This document shows, piece by piece, positions 25,447 to 34,640 of a stretch of DNA of 37,982 nucleotides (the stretch's first letter is position 1; the number at the start of each line of letters is the position of its first letter). The position numbers were made by a program, and so were the translations under genes. The notes beneath the pieces were generated by a model that worked only from the letters and a program-made list of their open reading frames with translations, was not told the origin of the DNA and made no database searches. The stretch is from Deltaproteobacteria bacterium (GTDB lineage Bacteria > Desulfobacterota > DSM-4660 > Desulfatiglandales > Desulfatiglandaceae). The stretch lies in NCBI GenBank assembly GCA_029933075.1, contig JAOZOW010000020.1, positions 1-37,982 of the forward strand, given 5' to 3'.

Positions 25447-26610
25447 ATGAAAAAGAAATTATTGGCGCTGCTCCTGCTTTTTTTTATTGGTAATTTTCTC
25501 GCACCCCCTGTAGGGCATGCAGACCAATGGGGGGTAATCACCATACCGCCCGGAAAACCGATCAAGATCGGGATGGGCACGATGCTGACCGGCGATTATG
25601 CAAGCATGGGCATTGACATCAAGCATGGTGCGGAAATGGCCATAGAGAAAAAGGGCAAAATTTTGGGACACCGTGTGATCCTCCAGGCCGAAGATGACGG
25701 CTGCGCCGGTCCCCCTTCCGTGGCAATTGCAGAGAAGATGTGCAACGACCCCTTGGTGGTTGGGCTCATCGGGTATATGTGCAGCGGCGGAAGCAAACCT
25801 GCATCTGACATCCACAACAAGTACAAGGTGGTGATGATCTCCGCCTCCTCAACGGCCTTAGAGCTTACGGCGCGCGGCATCCCTATTTTCTTTCGAACCT
25901 GCTGGAATGACAAGATACAGGCCAGGAGGGCCGCTGCCTTTGCCCTGAGCCGGAAATGGACAAAAGTGGTGGTGCTTCACGACAAGAGCGATTACGGTCA
26001 GAGCCTTGCTGAGGATTTTGCGGAAAACATCAGGCAGAAGGGAGGGAAAATACTTGCCATGGAGGGCCTTACAAGGGGGGACAAGGACTTCACCCCTGTC
26101 CTCACCAAAATCAAGCCCCTCAGGCCCCAGCTTATCTATTTCGGAGGGATGGCGGCCGAGGGAGTGCTGGTTGCAAGGCAGATGAAACGGGTGGGGCTTA
26201 GAAAGACCCATTTCATGAGTGATGACGGTTGCTATACTGAAAAAGACTTTATCCAGGCCGGCGGCAAGGCCACCAACGGCTGTTATGTCACATATGCCAA
26301 GGAACCTGATCCAGAATGGGTCAAGGAGTTTGAATCGAAATACGGGCCGAGGCAAACCTTCTCGCCACAGGCATACGATGCCGCCACCATCCTGATGATG
26401 GCTGTGGAAAGGGTGGCCAAAAAACAAGCGGACGGCACCCTCATCATCGGCAAAAAGGCCCTTAGGGATGCCATAGCGGACACCAAATATAATGGCATTA
26501 CAGGGGAAATCGCCTTTGACCCTTATGGGGACAGGTCGGGGTCAGTGGTAGTGGTCTACAAGGTGGTGGAAGAGGAGGGCAAACGCTTTTTCAAGCAAAT
26601 GGCCTTTTAG
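25447..26610 (+). CDS. Branched-chain amino acid-type ABC transporter substrate-binding protein
   Basis: This 387-residue protein has a signal peptide (LLALLLLFFIGNFLAPPVGHA, cleavage likely before DQW) and the periplasmic-binding-protein type 1 layout of LivK/LivJ: IKIGMGTMLTGDYASMGIDIKHGAEMAI, DDGCAGPPSVAIAEKM, VVMISASSTALELTARG, VVLHDKSDYGQSLAEDFAENI and FSPQAYDAATILMMAVERV. It captures a branched-chain amino acid or related ligand. GAAAGGAGG precedes the ATG, and the start at 25447 is preferred over the longer open frame to 25339. A hairpin terminator follows. Confidence 0.9.
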   Translation: MKKKLLALLLLFFIGNFLAPPVGHADQWGVITIPPGKPIKIGMGTMLTGDYASMGIDIKHGAEMAIEKKGKILGHRVILQAEDDGCAGPPSVAIAEKMCNDPLVVGLIGYMCSGGSKPASDIHNKYKVVMISASSTALELTARGIPIFFRTCWNDKIQARRAAAFALSRKWTKVVVLHDKSDYGQSLAEDFAENIRQKGGKILAMEGLTRGDKDFTPVLTKIKPLRPQLIYFGGMAAEGVLVARQMKRVGLRKTHFMSDDGCYTEKDFIQAGGKATNGCYVTYAKEPDPEWVKEFESKYGPRQTFSPQAYDAATILMMAVERVAKKQADGTLIIGKKALRDAIADTKYNGITGEIAFDPYGDRSGSVVVVYKVVEEEGKRFFKQMAF

Positions 26611-26651
26611 CTGCTCCTTAAAATAAATCGCCCCTTGCGGCAACCCATCTG

Positions 26652-26677
26652 AAAGGTCGAGGTCTCCTCGGCCTTTT
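26652..26677 (+). terminator. Hairpin terminator after the Liv binding-protein gene
   Basis: AAAGGTCGAGG (26652-26662) pairs with CCTCGGCCTTT (26666-26676) around TCT, with one G-U pair, and is followed by a short T run. It separates the binding-protein gene from the permease genes, as in the peptide transporter operon. Confidence 0.7.
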
Positions 26678-26766
26678 CATTGTGAAGAGATCCGAAGGAT
26701 TTGACTTGACCCTTGGATGCCATTGTGCATTAAAGGAGACATTAGGAACGCAATGGAATTGAGCCC

Positions 26767-27696
26767 ATGATATCCAACCTCCTCAACCCGGAAATCCTGA
26801 TAGATCAGGTGATCAATGGCCTTACGATCGGTGGGATTTACGCCTTGATCGCCCTCGGGTACACCCTGGTTTACGGCATCCTTTTCATGATCAACTTCGC
26901 GCATGGCGAGATCTTTATGTTCGGGTCTTTCGGGGGGTTCTGGGCCTTGACCTATTTTGTCAACAGGGGCATTACAGGCAACCATCCTATCCTCTGCGTG
27001 GCGGTGGCGTTCCTGGTTGCCATGGTGGTCTCTTCGGTGCTTGGCGCCCTGCTTGAGCGAATCGCCTACCGTCCCCTCCGAACCGCCCCCCGCCTCGCCC
27101 CCCTTATCAGCGCCATAGGCGCCTCCATATTTCTCCAAAATGTCATGATGCTCATCATAAAGGCCCGTATGCAGGTATACCCGGATATTATTCCGGAAGA
27201 ATTCCTTGAAATGGGCCCGGTGTCTATCTCCTATTTTCAGATCTTCATTATCTCCGGTTCGGTCCTGTTGATGGTGGGCCTTTATCTATTTATACAAAAG
27301 ACAAAAGTGGGCAAGGCCATGAGGGCCGTTGCCGAGGACAGAGAGGCGGCCCTGCTGATGGGTATCGATGTGGACAGGATAATCCTTATCACCTTCGTGA
27401 TCGGTTCAGCGCTGGCGGCGGCCGCAGGGGTAATGGTGGGGATGTACTATAGCCAGATCAACCACATGATGGGATTCATTCCCGGCATCAAGGCCTTTAC
27501 CGCAGCAGTCCTGGGCGGGATCGGGAACGTGGTCGGAGCGATGTTGGGGGGATATTTCCTGGGGATGGCAGAAGCGCTCGGGGTGCTCTTCATGCCCGCA
27601 GAGTACAAAGACGTCATCGCCTTCAGTCTCCTGGTGCTTGTCCTTATTTTCAGGCCGAGGGGCATCCTGGGAGAGGTCGTGTCGGAAAGGGCATAG
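26767..27696 (+). CDS. livH: Branched-chain amino acid ABC transporter permease, LivH type
   Basis: The 309-residue permease has the LivH signature: NGLTIGGIYALIALGYTLVYGILFMINFAHGEIFMFG near the N-terminus, RIAYRPLRTAPRLAPLISAIGASIFLQ, TKVGKAMRAVAEDREAALLMGIDVDRII and FTAAVLGGIGNVVGAMLGGYFLGMAEAL. About eight membrane helices are expected. The ATG at 26767 overlaps the stop of a six-codon reading frame (26753-26770) that has its own AGGA, a possible but unproven coupling device. The family name is confident; the ligand is inferred only from the family. Confidence 0.9.
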   Translation: MISNLLNPEILIDQVINGLTIGGIYALIALGYTLVYGILFMINFAHGEIFMFGSFGGFWALTYFVNRGITGNHPILCVAVAFLVAMVVSSVLGALLERIAYRPLRTAPRLAPLISAIGASIFLQNVMMLIIKARMQVYPDIIPEEFLEMGPVSISYFQIFIISGSVLLMVGLYLFIQKTKVGKAMRAVAEDREAALLMGIDVDRIILITFVIGSALAAAAGVMVGMYYSQINHMMGFIPGIKAFTAAVLGGIGNVVGAMLGGYFLGMAEALGVLFMPAEYKDVIAFSLLVLVLIFRPRGILGEVVSERA

Positions 27697-27728
27697 TTGA
27701 ACTGATTATTCGAGATCTGCTGATAAAG

Positions 27729-28691
27729 ATGCAAGGACCTTTTTTCAAACATATCCCGCTGAAGGCCTATTTGGCCGCCTTGCTATTTTGCCTGCTCCTG
27801 TTACCCCCCATCGTGGGCAACTACTGGACACAGGTGCTGGGTGATATCGGGATCTATGTAATGCTGGGAATCGGCCTCAACGTGGTGGTAGGCTTTGCCG
27901 GTCTGCTGGACCTTGGTTATGTGGCCTTCTATGCCATCGGTGCCTACGGGTATGCGCTCCTCGCTTCCCCACAGTTCAACATCCACATCCCCTTCTGGAT
28001 GATGTTGCCCCTCTGCGTGGCCATGGCAGCGGGCGGCGGGGCCCTGCTCGGCATCCCTGTCCTGCGCATGCGCGGGGACTACCTTGCCATCGTAACCCTC
28101 GGTTTCGGCGAAATCATCAGGATCGTGCTTAACAATCTCGACCCGGTAACAAACGGTCCCCGGGGACTCCTCAGGATTGATCCGCCGGCCATGGGCGGCT
28201 TCGTGATTAACAGCCCCGCCAGGTGGTATTACATGATCCTCGCAGGCATTCTCTTCTCGGTATTCGTTGCGGACAGACTGAACAACTCTCGAATAGGAAG
28301 GGCCTGGATCGCCATGCGTGAGGACCAGGACGCCGCCGAGATCATGGGTATCAACATCCTGAAATATAAACTCCTCGCCTTTGCCATCGGCGCTTCATTC
28401 GCCGGGATAGGCGGCGCCATATTCGCCGCCAGGCAGGGCTCCATATTCCCGGAAAACTTCTCTCTGATGGTCTCAATCAATGTACTGTGCCTGATCATAA
28501 TCGGCGGTATGGGGAGCATTCCGGGTGTGATTTTGGGCGCTGTGGTGCTCATCGGGCTGCCCGAGGTGCTCAGGGAAGTACAGCAGTACCGCATGCTTGC
28601 CTTTGGCGGACTCCTTGTTGCAATGATGATTTTTCGACCGACCGGCTTTATTCCTTCGGCCAGGAGAAAACTGGAATTCAGAGAGGAATAA
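27729..28691 (+). CDS. livM: Branched-chain amino acid ABC transporter permease, LivM type
   Basis: The 320-residue partner permease shows LivM hallmarks: VMLGIGLNVVVGFAGLLDLGYVAFYAIGAYGYALL, RMRGDYLAIVTLGFGEIIRIVLNNLDPVTNGPRGLLRI, GRAWIAMREDQDAAEIMGINILKYKLLAFAIGA and the C-terminal LIIIGGMGSIPGVILGAVVLIGLPEVLRE. It lies 32 bases after livH and 9 bases before livG. Confidence 0.9.
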   Translation: MQGPFFKHIPLKAYLAALLFCLLLLPPIVGNYWTQVLGDIGIYVMLGIGLNVVVGFAGLLDLGYVAFYAIGAYGYALLASPQFNIHIPFWMMLPLCVAMAAGGGALLGIPVLRMRGDYLAIVTLGFGEIIRIVLNNLDPVTNGPRGLLRIDPPAMGGFVINSPARWYYMILAGILFSVFVADRLNNSRIGRAWIAMREDQDAAEIMGINILKYKLLAFAIGASFAGIGGAIFAARQGSIFPENFSLMVSINVLCLIIIGGMGSIPGVILGAVVLIGLPEVLREVQQYRMLAFGGLLVAMMIFRPTGFIPSARRKLEFREE

Positions 28692-28700
28692 ACCCTTCCT

Positions 28701-29510
28701 ATGGCGGTTATTCTGGAGGCAAAAAGAGTTACAAAGAACTTCGGTGGACTCGCTGCCCTCAAGGACTTCGATTTCGAGATTGAGGAAGGGAGCATAGCAG
28801 GGCTTATTGGCCCCAACGGAGCAGGCAAGACCACCTTTTTCAACTGTCTGACCGGCGTATACCCAGTAGACGGCGGTGAGATTCTCTTTGCGGGCAAAAG
28901 CATAAACGGCCTCAAGAGCCACGCCATTACGAGCCTCGGGGTTTCCAGGACCTTCCAAAACATACGCCTGTTTAACCATATGACCGCCCTTGAAAACATA
29001 CTGGTCGGCCAGCACTGTCGCATGAAGGCAGGGGTCTGGGGAGCCCTGATTCGTGATGCCGCCACGCTCAGGGAGGAAAAGGAGGCCTTCAAAAAGGCAG
29101 CTCAGCTCCTCTCCTTTGTAGGATTACAGGAAAAAGAGGACACCCTGGCCAAAAATCTGCCTTACGGCGATCAGCGGAGACTGGAGATAGCCCGCGCCCT
29201 GGCCACCAGGCCAAAGCTTCTTTTGCTGGATGAGCCTACAGCAGGGATGAATCCCCAGGAGACAAAAGAACTGACCCTGTTTATTGAAAAGATACGGAGT
29301 GAGCTGGGCTTGAGCATCCTCCTGATCGAGCATGACATGAGGGTGGTGATGGGAATCTCGGATCGCGTCACGGTCCTGGACTACGGGACAAAGATCTCTG
29401 AAGGAAGCCCTGAAGAAGTCCAAAAAGACCCCAAGGTGATCGAGGCATATCTGGGGCGACTCGGAACAATAATGGGGAAAAGGGTAGCAGGAGGAAAGTC
29501 TGACGCCTAA
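28701..29510 (+). CDS. livG: Branched-chain amino acid ABC transporter ATPase, LivG type
   Basis: The 269-residue ATPase has Walker A GPNGAGKTTFFN near residue 36, the LivG-specific VSRTFQNIRLFNHMTALENI, signature LPYGDQRRLEIARAL, Walker B LLLLDEPTAGMNPQE and H-loop LLIEHDMRVVMG. Length and motifs are normal for LivG. Its TAA stop shares one base with the ATG of livF. Confidence 0.92.
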   Translation: MAVILEAKRVTKNFGGLAALKDFDFEIEEGSIAGLIGPNGAGKTTFFNCLTGVYPVDGGEILFAGKSINGLKSHAITSLGVSRTFQNIRLFNHMTALENILVGQHCRMKAGVWGALIRDAATLREEKEAFKKAAQLLSFVGLQEKEDTLAKNLPYGDQRRLEIARALATRPKLLLLDEPTAGMNPQETKELTLFIEKIRSELGLSILLIEHDMRVVMGISDRVTVLDYGTKISEGSPEEVQKDPKVIEAYLGRLGTIMGKRVAGGKSDA

Positions 29511-30244
29511 TGACAAACCAGGAACCGACACTATTACGGGTGCAGGACATCCACGCCTATTACGGAAATATTCATGCGCTCAAGGGTGTTTCCCTTGAAG
29601 TCAATGAGAAGGAGATAGTAGCCCTCATCGGCAGTAACGGAGCTGGTAAAAGCACCCTCCTTAACACGGTCTCCGGGATCCTCAGATCAAAACAGGGCTC
29701 CATCTATTTTGAGGGATCCCGCATCGACCAGCTCTCCGCCCACAAGATCGTCGACCTGGGCATCTCCCAGGTACCTGAGGGCCGGAAAATATTTTCCCGC
29801 CTCAGTGTGATCGAAAACCTGGAGATGGGCGCCTTTGTGCGCAAGGACAGGGGCGAGGTTGCCAAAGACATGGAGGCCGCTTTTGAGCTCTTCCCGAGGC
29901 TGAGGGAAAGACGACAGCAGGTTGCAGGAACTCTTTCAGGAGGGGAACAGCAGATGCTTGCCATTGCCAGGGCCCTGATGGCTCGGCCCCATCTCTTGCT
30001 CCTGGATGAGCCTTCAATGGGTCTGGCACCGGTGCTGGTCGAAACAATTTTTGAGACCATAGAGCGAATCAGCAATGAGGGGACCACCATCCTGCTCGTG
30101 GAGCAAAATGCCCTGATGGCCTTCCAGATCGCCACCAGGGGCTATGTCATCCAGACAGGCAGCATTGCATTGGAGGACAGCACCGAAAATCTCTCAGAGA
30201 ACGAGATGGTACAGAAGCTCTACCTGGGAATAGAAGTGGAATGA
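29510..30244 (+). CDS. livF: Branched-chain amino acid ABC transporter ATPase, LivF type
   Basis: The 244-residue ATPase has Walker A GSNGAGKSTLLN, Q-loop region SQVPEGRKIFSRLSVIENL, signature LSGGEQQMLAIARAL, Walker B LLLLDEPSMGLAP and H-loop LLVEQNALMAF, all standard for LivF. It is the last gene of the transport operon and converges with a minus-strand small gene whose stop is 7 bases beyond its end; no clear terminator lies between them. Confidence 0.92.
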   Translation: MTNQEPTLLRVQDIHAYYGNIHALKGVSLEVNEKEIVALIGSNGAGKSTLLNTVSGILRSKQGSIYFEGSRIDQLSAHKIVDLGISQVPEGRKIFSRLSVIENLEMGAFVRKDRGEVAKDMEAAFELFPRLRERRQQVAGTLSGGEQQMLAIARALMARPHLLLLDEPSMGLAPVLVETIFETIERISNEGTTILLVEQNALMAFQIATRGYVIQTGSIALEDSTENLSENEMVQKLYLGIEVE

Positions 30245-30251
30245 TGACCGA

Positions 30252-30431
30252 TTACCCCGAATCCCTTTCTCCGGGTCGCTCAGTGAAGGCTGTAGGGCCG
30301 GCAACGATCTGGATGCCGTTTTCCAGCTTCAGCACGTACAGTTCGAATTGCGACCCTGTCCTTTCAACGATCACGCCCCTTACGCCTCTGTACCCCTTGG
30401 TCATTTCAATCGGGGTTCCCGGCTCAAGCAT
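30252..30431 (-). CDS. 59-residue conserved-looking small protein, beta-rich
   Basis: Translation of the minus strand from the ATG at 30431 gives a clean 59-codon frame (MLEPGTPIEMTKGYRGVRG..., ending in ERDSG). A textbook AAGGAG lies 8 bases before the ATG. The residues look like a small SH3/KOW-type beta barrel (alternating hydrophobics, GYRGVRGVIVERTGSQF then LYVLKLENGIQIVAGP). It is not hydrophobic overall and has no signal peptide. It lies 235 bases after the MORN gene, at the far end of the minus-strand gene series, and ends just before livF. Function unknown; a nucleic-acid or protein-binding small regulator is only a guess. Confidence 0.65.
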   Translation of the reverse strand: MLEPGTPIEMTKGYRGVRGVIVERTGSQFELYVLKLENGIQIVAGPTAFTERPGERDSG

Positions 30432-30666
30432 GCCTCAATCTCCTTGTCCACTTTGGGCTTCAACTCTCATACAAACCAAAGCATCCCGCAGGATCATGCC
30501 CTTGTCCACCTCAGCTTCTTACGATCGAACCCCTGACACAGAACCCGATGGATCCCCTCATCCCGTTCGCTCAGATGGTGAGCAGGACTCAGCACTGAAT
30601 CCCTTGGTGATTCAATGCATACTTTCCGTTTCACTACAGAATCAATTTCAGAAAACACCTGGGGCG

Positions 30667-31386
30667 CTACTCTCCCACAAAGGCACCTTTTTTAAACTCC
30701 CCCTCCTGCACGCTTCCATCAGGAAGGGTCATGGTACCGTATCCATGGGGGACCCCATCTTTCATTGCACCCTCATATTCAGTCCCGTCCGAAAAGATGG
30801 CTTTTCCATAGCCGTTGGGCAGGTTGTTCCGGAACTCTCCCACATACTTGCCTCCACTGCGGTAAGTCATTTCCCCATGCCCGTTAAACTCGTTGTCCTT
30901 GAACTCCCCCACATACCTGCTCCCGTCAGGGAAGGTCATAGTGCCTCGACCGTTGAACTTTCCATCCACGAACTCGCCTTGGTATTTGTGCCCGTCGGCA
31001 TAAAAGAGGGTCCCGGTCCCATTGAATTTGTTGTTCTTGAACTCCCCCCTATACCTGGTTCCATCAGGATATGTGATTTCGCCTTCTCCACTGAATTTGC
31101 CATTGCTGAACTCTCCCACATATCTGGTTCCATCGGGAGTAACCTCCTTCCCTTTTCCATGGAACATACCGTCCCTGAACTGACCCTTGTATCGAGTGCC
31201 ATCAGGGTAGGTTATTACCCCCTCCCCGTTGAAGGCACTGTTCTTGAACAGGCCCACGTACCGGGTACCATCGGGAAAAAGAAATGTCCCCTGACCATCG
31301 ACACAATTTCCTTCTACACATTCACCAAACGCGCTCAATGGAAAAAGGAAGGTTAACGCCAGGAGATGCAACAGGAATTTTTTCAT
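30667..31386 (-). CDS. Exported MORN-repeat protein
   Basis: The 239-residue product has a signal peptide (KKFLLHLLALTFLFPLSAFG, then ECVEGNCVDG) followed almost entirely by MORN repeats of 23 residues with the form GTRYxGxFxxxxFxGxGxxxxPD. I count eight full copies and partial ones at both ends, so the DNA is a 69-base periodic repeat. MORN sheets are rod-like scaffolds that bind lipids or proteins. Location is probably periplasmic or outer surface. The start is ATG 31386, preceded by GAGAGG; an upstream ATG at 31404 lacks one. The repeats are well diverged, so expansion is not recent. Confidence 0.88.
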   Translation of the reverse strand: MKKFLLHLLALTFLFPLSAFGECVEGNCVDGQGTFLFPDGTRYVGLFKNSAFNGEGVITYPDGTRYKGQFRDGMFHGKGKEVTPDGTRYVGEFSNGKFSGEGEITYPDGTRYRGEFKNNKFNGTGTLFYADGHKYQGEFVDGKFNGRGTMTFPDGSRYVGEFKDNEFNGHGEMTYRSGGKYVGEFRNNLPNGYGKAIFSDGTEYEGAMKDGVPHGYGTMTLPDGSVQEGEFKKGAFVGE

Positions 31387-31547
31387 TTTTTGCCTCTCTT
31401 TCATTCAAGCCTTTTCATAATCGGATCCTTCATACCTTCTGATAGCTGAATTTTCCGTAAATCCTATCGAATATCAAGCATCGGGCATCACTCTTGACTT
31501 GACCAAACCTATTTCAAGTTCAGGGGCTAAGCCTGAAAAGGGCTGTA

Positions 31548-32219
31548 TCATTTTGAATCCTGCTGCTTGTCTGCGGGGGCGAACCAGAGGATTCTCCCCT
31601 TTTTGCGAACTCTCAGAAGGGGTATATCCTTAACGCTTACGATATCGACCCCTGACCGTTTATCCCCGAGGCCAATGGCCGCCCTGGATTTTTCCCTCAC
31701 CACGAGATGGATCAGATTCTTTCCGGCCTGGTCCCTAAATGTCAATCGCGCAGCATCTTCTTCCACCTTCATAAGGCAACCAAGTTTGTTTTTCTTGGAG
31801 AGATGAAGGAAGGGTGTATCGGCCAGGATACCGACTATGGCGCGGTCACCCTCTCCGCTTTCAAGGCTGAGGAGCGGTTCATTGCCTTTAACGGTGATAT
31901 TGGCAACTTCAACCGGCTTTTTCTCCCCGGCGCGCTTGTGGAAAAAGGAGAGTCGGGCGGTGTCGTTTACAATGCCGAGCACTATGGAAAAATTCTTTTT
32001 GTCGCCTATGACCAAGGCCGGGCCCGAGTCGGTCATGCCGAACATCCCCACCTTGTTGCCTTTGTCATCGGTAAGCAGGAATTGCTGAGCGGTAATTATC
32101 TTTGTCTGGGGACGGGCAAATGCGTTTTCGCCTCCCAGGACCCAGCCCGAAATAGCGCCGCCAAGAACGCCAAAGCAGATGGTCAGCAGAATCATGGCAA
32201 AAAAGTATTTCCTTGTCAT
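31548..32219 (-). CDS. Membrane-anchored or exported protein, function unknown
   Basis: The 223-residue protein begins with a signal anchor (YFFAMILLTICFGVLGGAISGWVLGG) and continues with a beta-rich periplasmic-type region. The body is made of loosely repeated short units of the form K-x-G-x-x-G-h-h-x-D-x-P-x-L-x-h (for example KGNKVGMFGMTDSGPALVIGD, RAIVGILADTPFLHLSKK, RAAIGLGDKRSGVDIVSV), suggesting an internally repetitive beta sheet. No catalytic motif is recognisable. GGAGG precedes the ATG at 32219; an upstream ATG at 32270 overlaps the preceding gene. It lies between nucleotide-sugar genes and the MORN protein, so a cell-envelope role is plausible. Confidence 0.72.
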   Translation of the reverse strand: MTRKYFFAMILLTICFGVLGGAISGWVLGGENAFARPQTKIITAQQFLLTDDKGNKVGMFGMTDSGPALVIGDKKNFSIVLGIVNDTARLSFFHKRAGEKKPVEVANITVKGNEPLLSLESGEGDRAIVGILADTPFLHLSKKNKLGCLMKVEEDAARLTFRDQAGKNLIHLVVREKSRAAIGLGDKRSGVDIVSVKDIPLLRVRKKGRILWFAPADKQQDSK

Positions 32220-32266
32220 GGCTCCTCCGTTTCCGATACCAGGGATAGCCTTGAAAAGCTCTGGTA

Positions 32267-33211
32267 TCAAATAATTGTCCTGAAATACTCGATGGTCTTT
32301 TCAAGCCCCTGCTCCAGACCCACCTTTGGCTCCCAGCCGAGCCGCTCCTGGGCCAGAGAGATGTCAGGTTGGCGCTGCAAGGGATCGTCCTGGGGAAGGG
32401 GCTGAAAGATGATCTTGGAACGGCTCCCGGTGAGTTTCAGTATGAGTTCGGCCAGTTGCAGGATGGTATATTCCGCCGGGTTACCCAGGTTCACGGGACC
32501 TATAAAGTCGTCAGGTCCTTCCATGAGGCGTACCAGGCCCTCGATCATATCCTCCACATAGCAAAAAGAGCGCGTCTGTTTGCCTTCGCCGTAAACGGTG
32601 ATGTCCTGATTGGTCAAGGCCTGAACGATGAAGTTACTGACTACACGGCCGTCGTTGGGGTGCATTCTCGGACCATAGGTGTTGAAAATGCGGGCCACGC
32701 GGATGTTGACATTGTTCTGGCGATGATAATCGAAAAACAGGGTCTCCGCACAGCGTTTTCCCTCGTCATAGCAGGATCTGGGGCCGATGGTATTCACATT
32801 CCCCCAGTAATCCTCTTTCTGGGGATGCACCTTTGGATCTCCATAGATTTCACTGGTTGAGGCCTGAAGTATCTTGGCCTTTACCCTTTTTGCCAGGCCC
32901 AGCATATTGATGGATCCCATGACGCTGGTCTTCACGGTTTTGACGGGATTGTACTGGTAATGGATGGGGGAAGCGGGGCACGCCAGGTTGTATATCTCGT
33001 CCACTTCCAGGAAAATGGGATGCACCAAGTCATGCCTGATCAGCTCAAAATTGGGGGAGTCGAGCAGGTGGCTTATATTACTTTTGGCGCCGGTGAAAAA
33101 ATTATCCAGACATAATACGTCAACGCCTTGTGACACTAATCGGTCGCAGAGGTGGGAGCCAAGAAAGCCTGCCCCCCCGGTCACAAGCACCCGCTTTTGA
33201 AAGTGCATCAT
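32267..33211 (-). CDS. UDP-glucuronate decarboxylase (UDP-xylose synthase)
   Basis: The 314-residue short-chain dehydrogenase fold enzyme has the NAD-binding [18 protein letters not shown], the DNFFTGxKxN segment, [22 protein letters not shown], [14 protein letters not shown], the catalytic pair in [11 protein letters not shown] (YxxxK) and [21 protein letters not shown]. This combination is characteristic of UXS, which converts UDP-glucuronate to UDP-xylose via a 4-keto intermediate. The immediately upstream gene makes its substrate. AGGAGG is present upstream of the start. Confidence 0.92.
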   Translation of the reverse strand: MMHFQKRVLVTGGAGFLGSHLCDRLVSQGVDVLCLDNFFTGAKSNISHLLDSPNFELIRHDLVHPIFLEVDEIYNLACPASPIHYQYNPVKTVKTSVMGSINMLGLAKRVKAKILQASTSEIYGDPKVHPQKEDYWGNVNTIGPRSCYDEGKRCAETLFFDYHRQNNVNIRVARIFNTYGPRMHPNDGRVVSNFIVQALTNQDITVYGEGKQTRSFCYVEDMIEGLVRLMEGPDDFIGPVNLGNPAEYTILQLAELILKLTGSRSKIIFQPLPQDDPLQRQPDISLAQERLGWEPKVGLEQGLEKTIEYFRTII

Positions 33212-33260
33212 TTCCGGGCAATCCTCCTAAAGCCCACGGCTTCCTGTTAAGCCTGGTCTA

Positions 33261-34640
33261 TTACTTTAAATGGGTAAGCGGTGGCTTTCCGATGGGAAAC
33301 ACATTGAATCCGATTTCAAACAGGCCCCTATGGTCCAAAATATTACGGCCGTCAAATATGAAACAGGGTTTGTCCATGGAACCGTATATCTTTTTAAAAT
33401 CGAGCTGCCGGTAGATATCCCATTCGGTGAGCACCGCAATGGCATCGCATCCGGCCACGGCCTCATAAGGATCCTCCACATAGGAAATCTTTCCCTGAGC
33501 CTCCTGGAGATCCTCTCTGGCGTTTTCAAGCGCTTTCGGGTCGCTGATCACAAGCTCGGCCCTTTCCTCCAGCAACCGCTTGCAGACGAAAATGGCCGGG
33601 CTTTCCCGTGTGTCTCCTGTGTTGGCTTTGAATGCAAAGCCGAATATGCAAATCCGCTTGCCTGCCAGCGTGTTGAACATGGCGGTCAACATGTTCAGCA
33701 CAAAACGTTCTTTTTGGTAGTCATTGATCTTTACCACGCCTTCCCAATAATCGGCAACTTCCTCCAGGCCGTAGTACCGGCATATGTAGACCAGGTTAAG
33801 GATGTCCTTTTTAAAGCAGGAGCCGCCAAAGCCCACGCTGGCATTCAAAAACTTATCGCCGATTCGGCTGTCCGTGCCCACGGCACGGGCCACCTCGGTG
33901 ATATCGGCATCGGTCTTTTCGCAAAGTGATGTGATGGAATTGATGGAGGAAATCCTCTGGGCAAGGAAAGCATTGGCCACCAGTTTTGACAGCTCACTGC
34001 TCCAGAGGTTGGATGTGATAATGCGCTCCCTTGGCACCCAGTTGGCATAGATTTCCACTAACTCTTGCCTTGCCTTCAGGCCACTCGGCGTCTCCCTGGA
34101 GCCGATAAGCACGCGATCCGGATATTCCAGATCCCTGATGGCCGTGCCTTCTGCAAGGAATTCGGGATTGGAAAGCACCTCGAAATGGACATGGTTGTTT
34201 GTGGCCTGGAGCATTCTCTCCATGGCATGGGCGGTTTTTACGGGGAGGGTGCTCTTTTCCACGATGATCTTAGGGGATTCAGCGTATTGCCGTATCTGCC
34301 TTGCCGTTTTTTCCCAGTACTGGAGATCGGCAGCCATGCCCGCGCCGGCCCCGAAGGTCTTTGTAGGAGTATTGACGCTTACGAAAATAATGTCGGCCTC
34401 CCGGATACCCCTCTCGATATCCGTGCTGAAGAAAAGATTGCGGCCCCGGACAGCCTTTACGATTTCATCGAGGCCCGGCTCATAGATGGGAAGATTGTCG
34501 GAATTCCACCGGGCAATCCTCTCCGGATTGATATCCACCACCGTCACCTTGTACTGGGGGCACTTATAGGCGATCATTGCAAGGGTGGGACCGCCCACAT
34601 AACCCGCCCCGATGCAGAGGATGTTTTTTTCAAATTCCAT
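33261..34640 (-). CDS. UDP-glucose 6-dehydrogenase (animal-like class)
   Basis: The 459-residue enzyme converts UDP-glucose to UDP-glucuronate. It shows NAD-binding ILCIGAGYVGGPTLAMIA, VDINPERIxRWN, FVSVNTPTKTFGAGAGMAADL, IIVEKSTLPVKTA, SNPEFLAEGTAIRDL and the catalytic cysteine in VGFGGSCFKKDILNLVYI. Length and sequence resemble animal UGDH more than the short bacterial Ugd type. It is followed 50 bases later by the decarboxylase that uses its product. The start ATG overlaps by 11 bases a possible 33-codon frame, and a 16-base palindrome lies 9 bases upstream. Confidence 0.93.
   Translation of the reverse strand: MEFEKNILCIGAGYVGGPTLAMIAYKCPQYKVTVVDINPERIARWNSDNLPIYEPGLDEIVKAVRGRNLFFSTDIERGIREADIIFVSVNTPTKTFGAGAGMAADLQYWEKTARQIRQYAESPKIIVEKSTLPVKTAHAMERMLQATNNHVHFEVLSNPEFLAEGTAIRDLEYPDRVLIGSRETPSGLKARQELVEIYANWVPRERIITSNLWSSELSKLVANAFLAQRISSINSITSLCEKTDADITEVARAVGTDSRIGDKFLNASVGFGGSCFKKDILNLVYICRYYGLEEVADYWEGVVKINDYQKERFVLNMLTAMFNTLAGKRICIFGFAFKANTGDTRESPAIFVCKRLLEERAELVISDPKALENAREDLQEAQGKISYVEDPYEAVAGCDAIAVLTEWDIYRQLDFKKIYGSMDKPCFIFDGRNILDHRGLFEIGFNVFPIGKPPLTHLK

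Noticed and set aside
26753-26770. Six-codon frame (MELSP) overlapping the livH start
   Set aside because: Possible translational coupling, but too short to call a gene and without amino-acid control codons or alternative stems.
30667-31300. Periodic DNA repeat that could be taken for a tandem-repeat or CRISPR-like array
   Set aside because: The 69-base period is coding (23-residue MORN units), the copies are diverged and there are no spacers.
30241-31356. A 371-codon plus-strand open frame opposite the MORN gene
   Set aside because: It is the antisense shadow of the MORN repeats and the small gene; its low-complexity repeated pattern mirrors the 69-base repeat and it has no ribosome binding site or known family.
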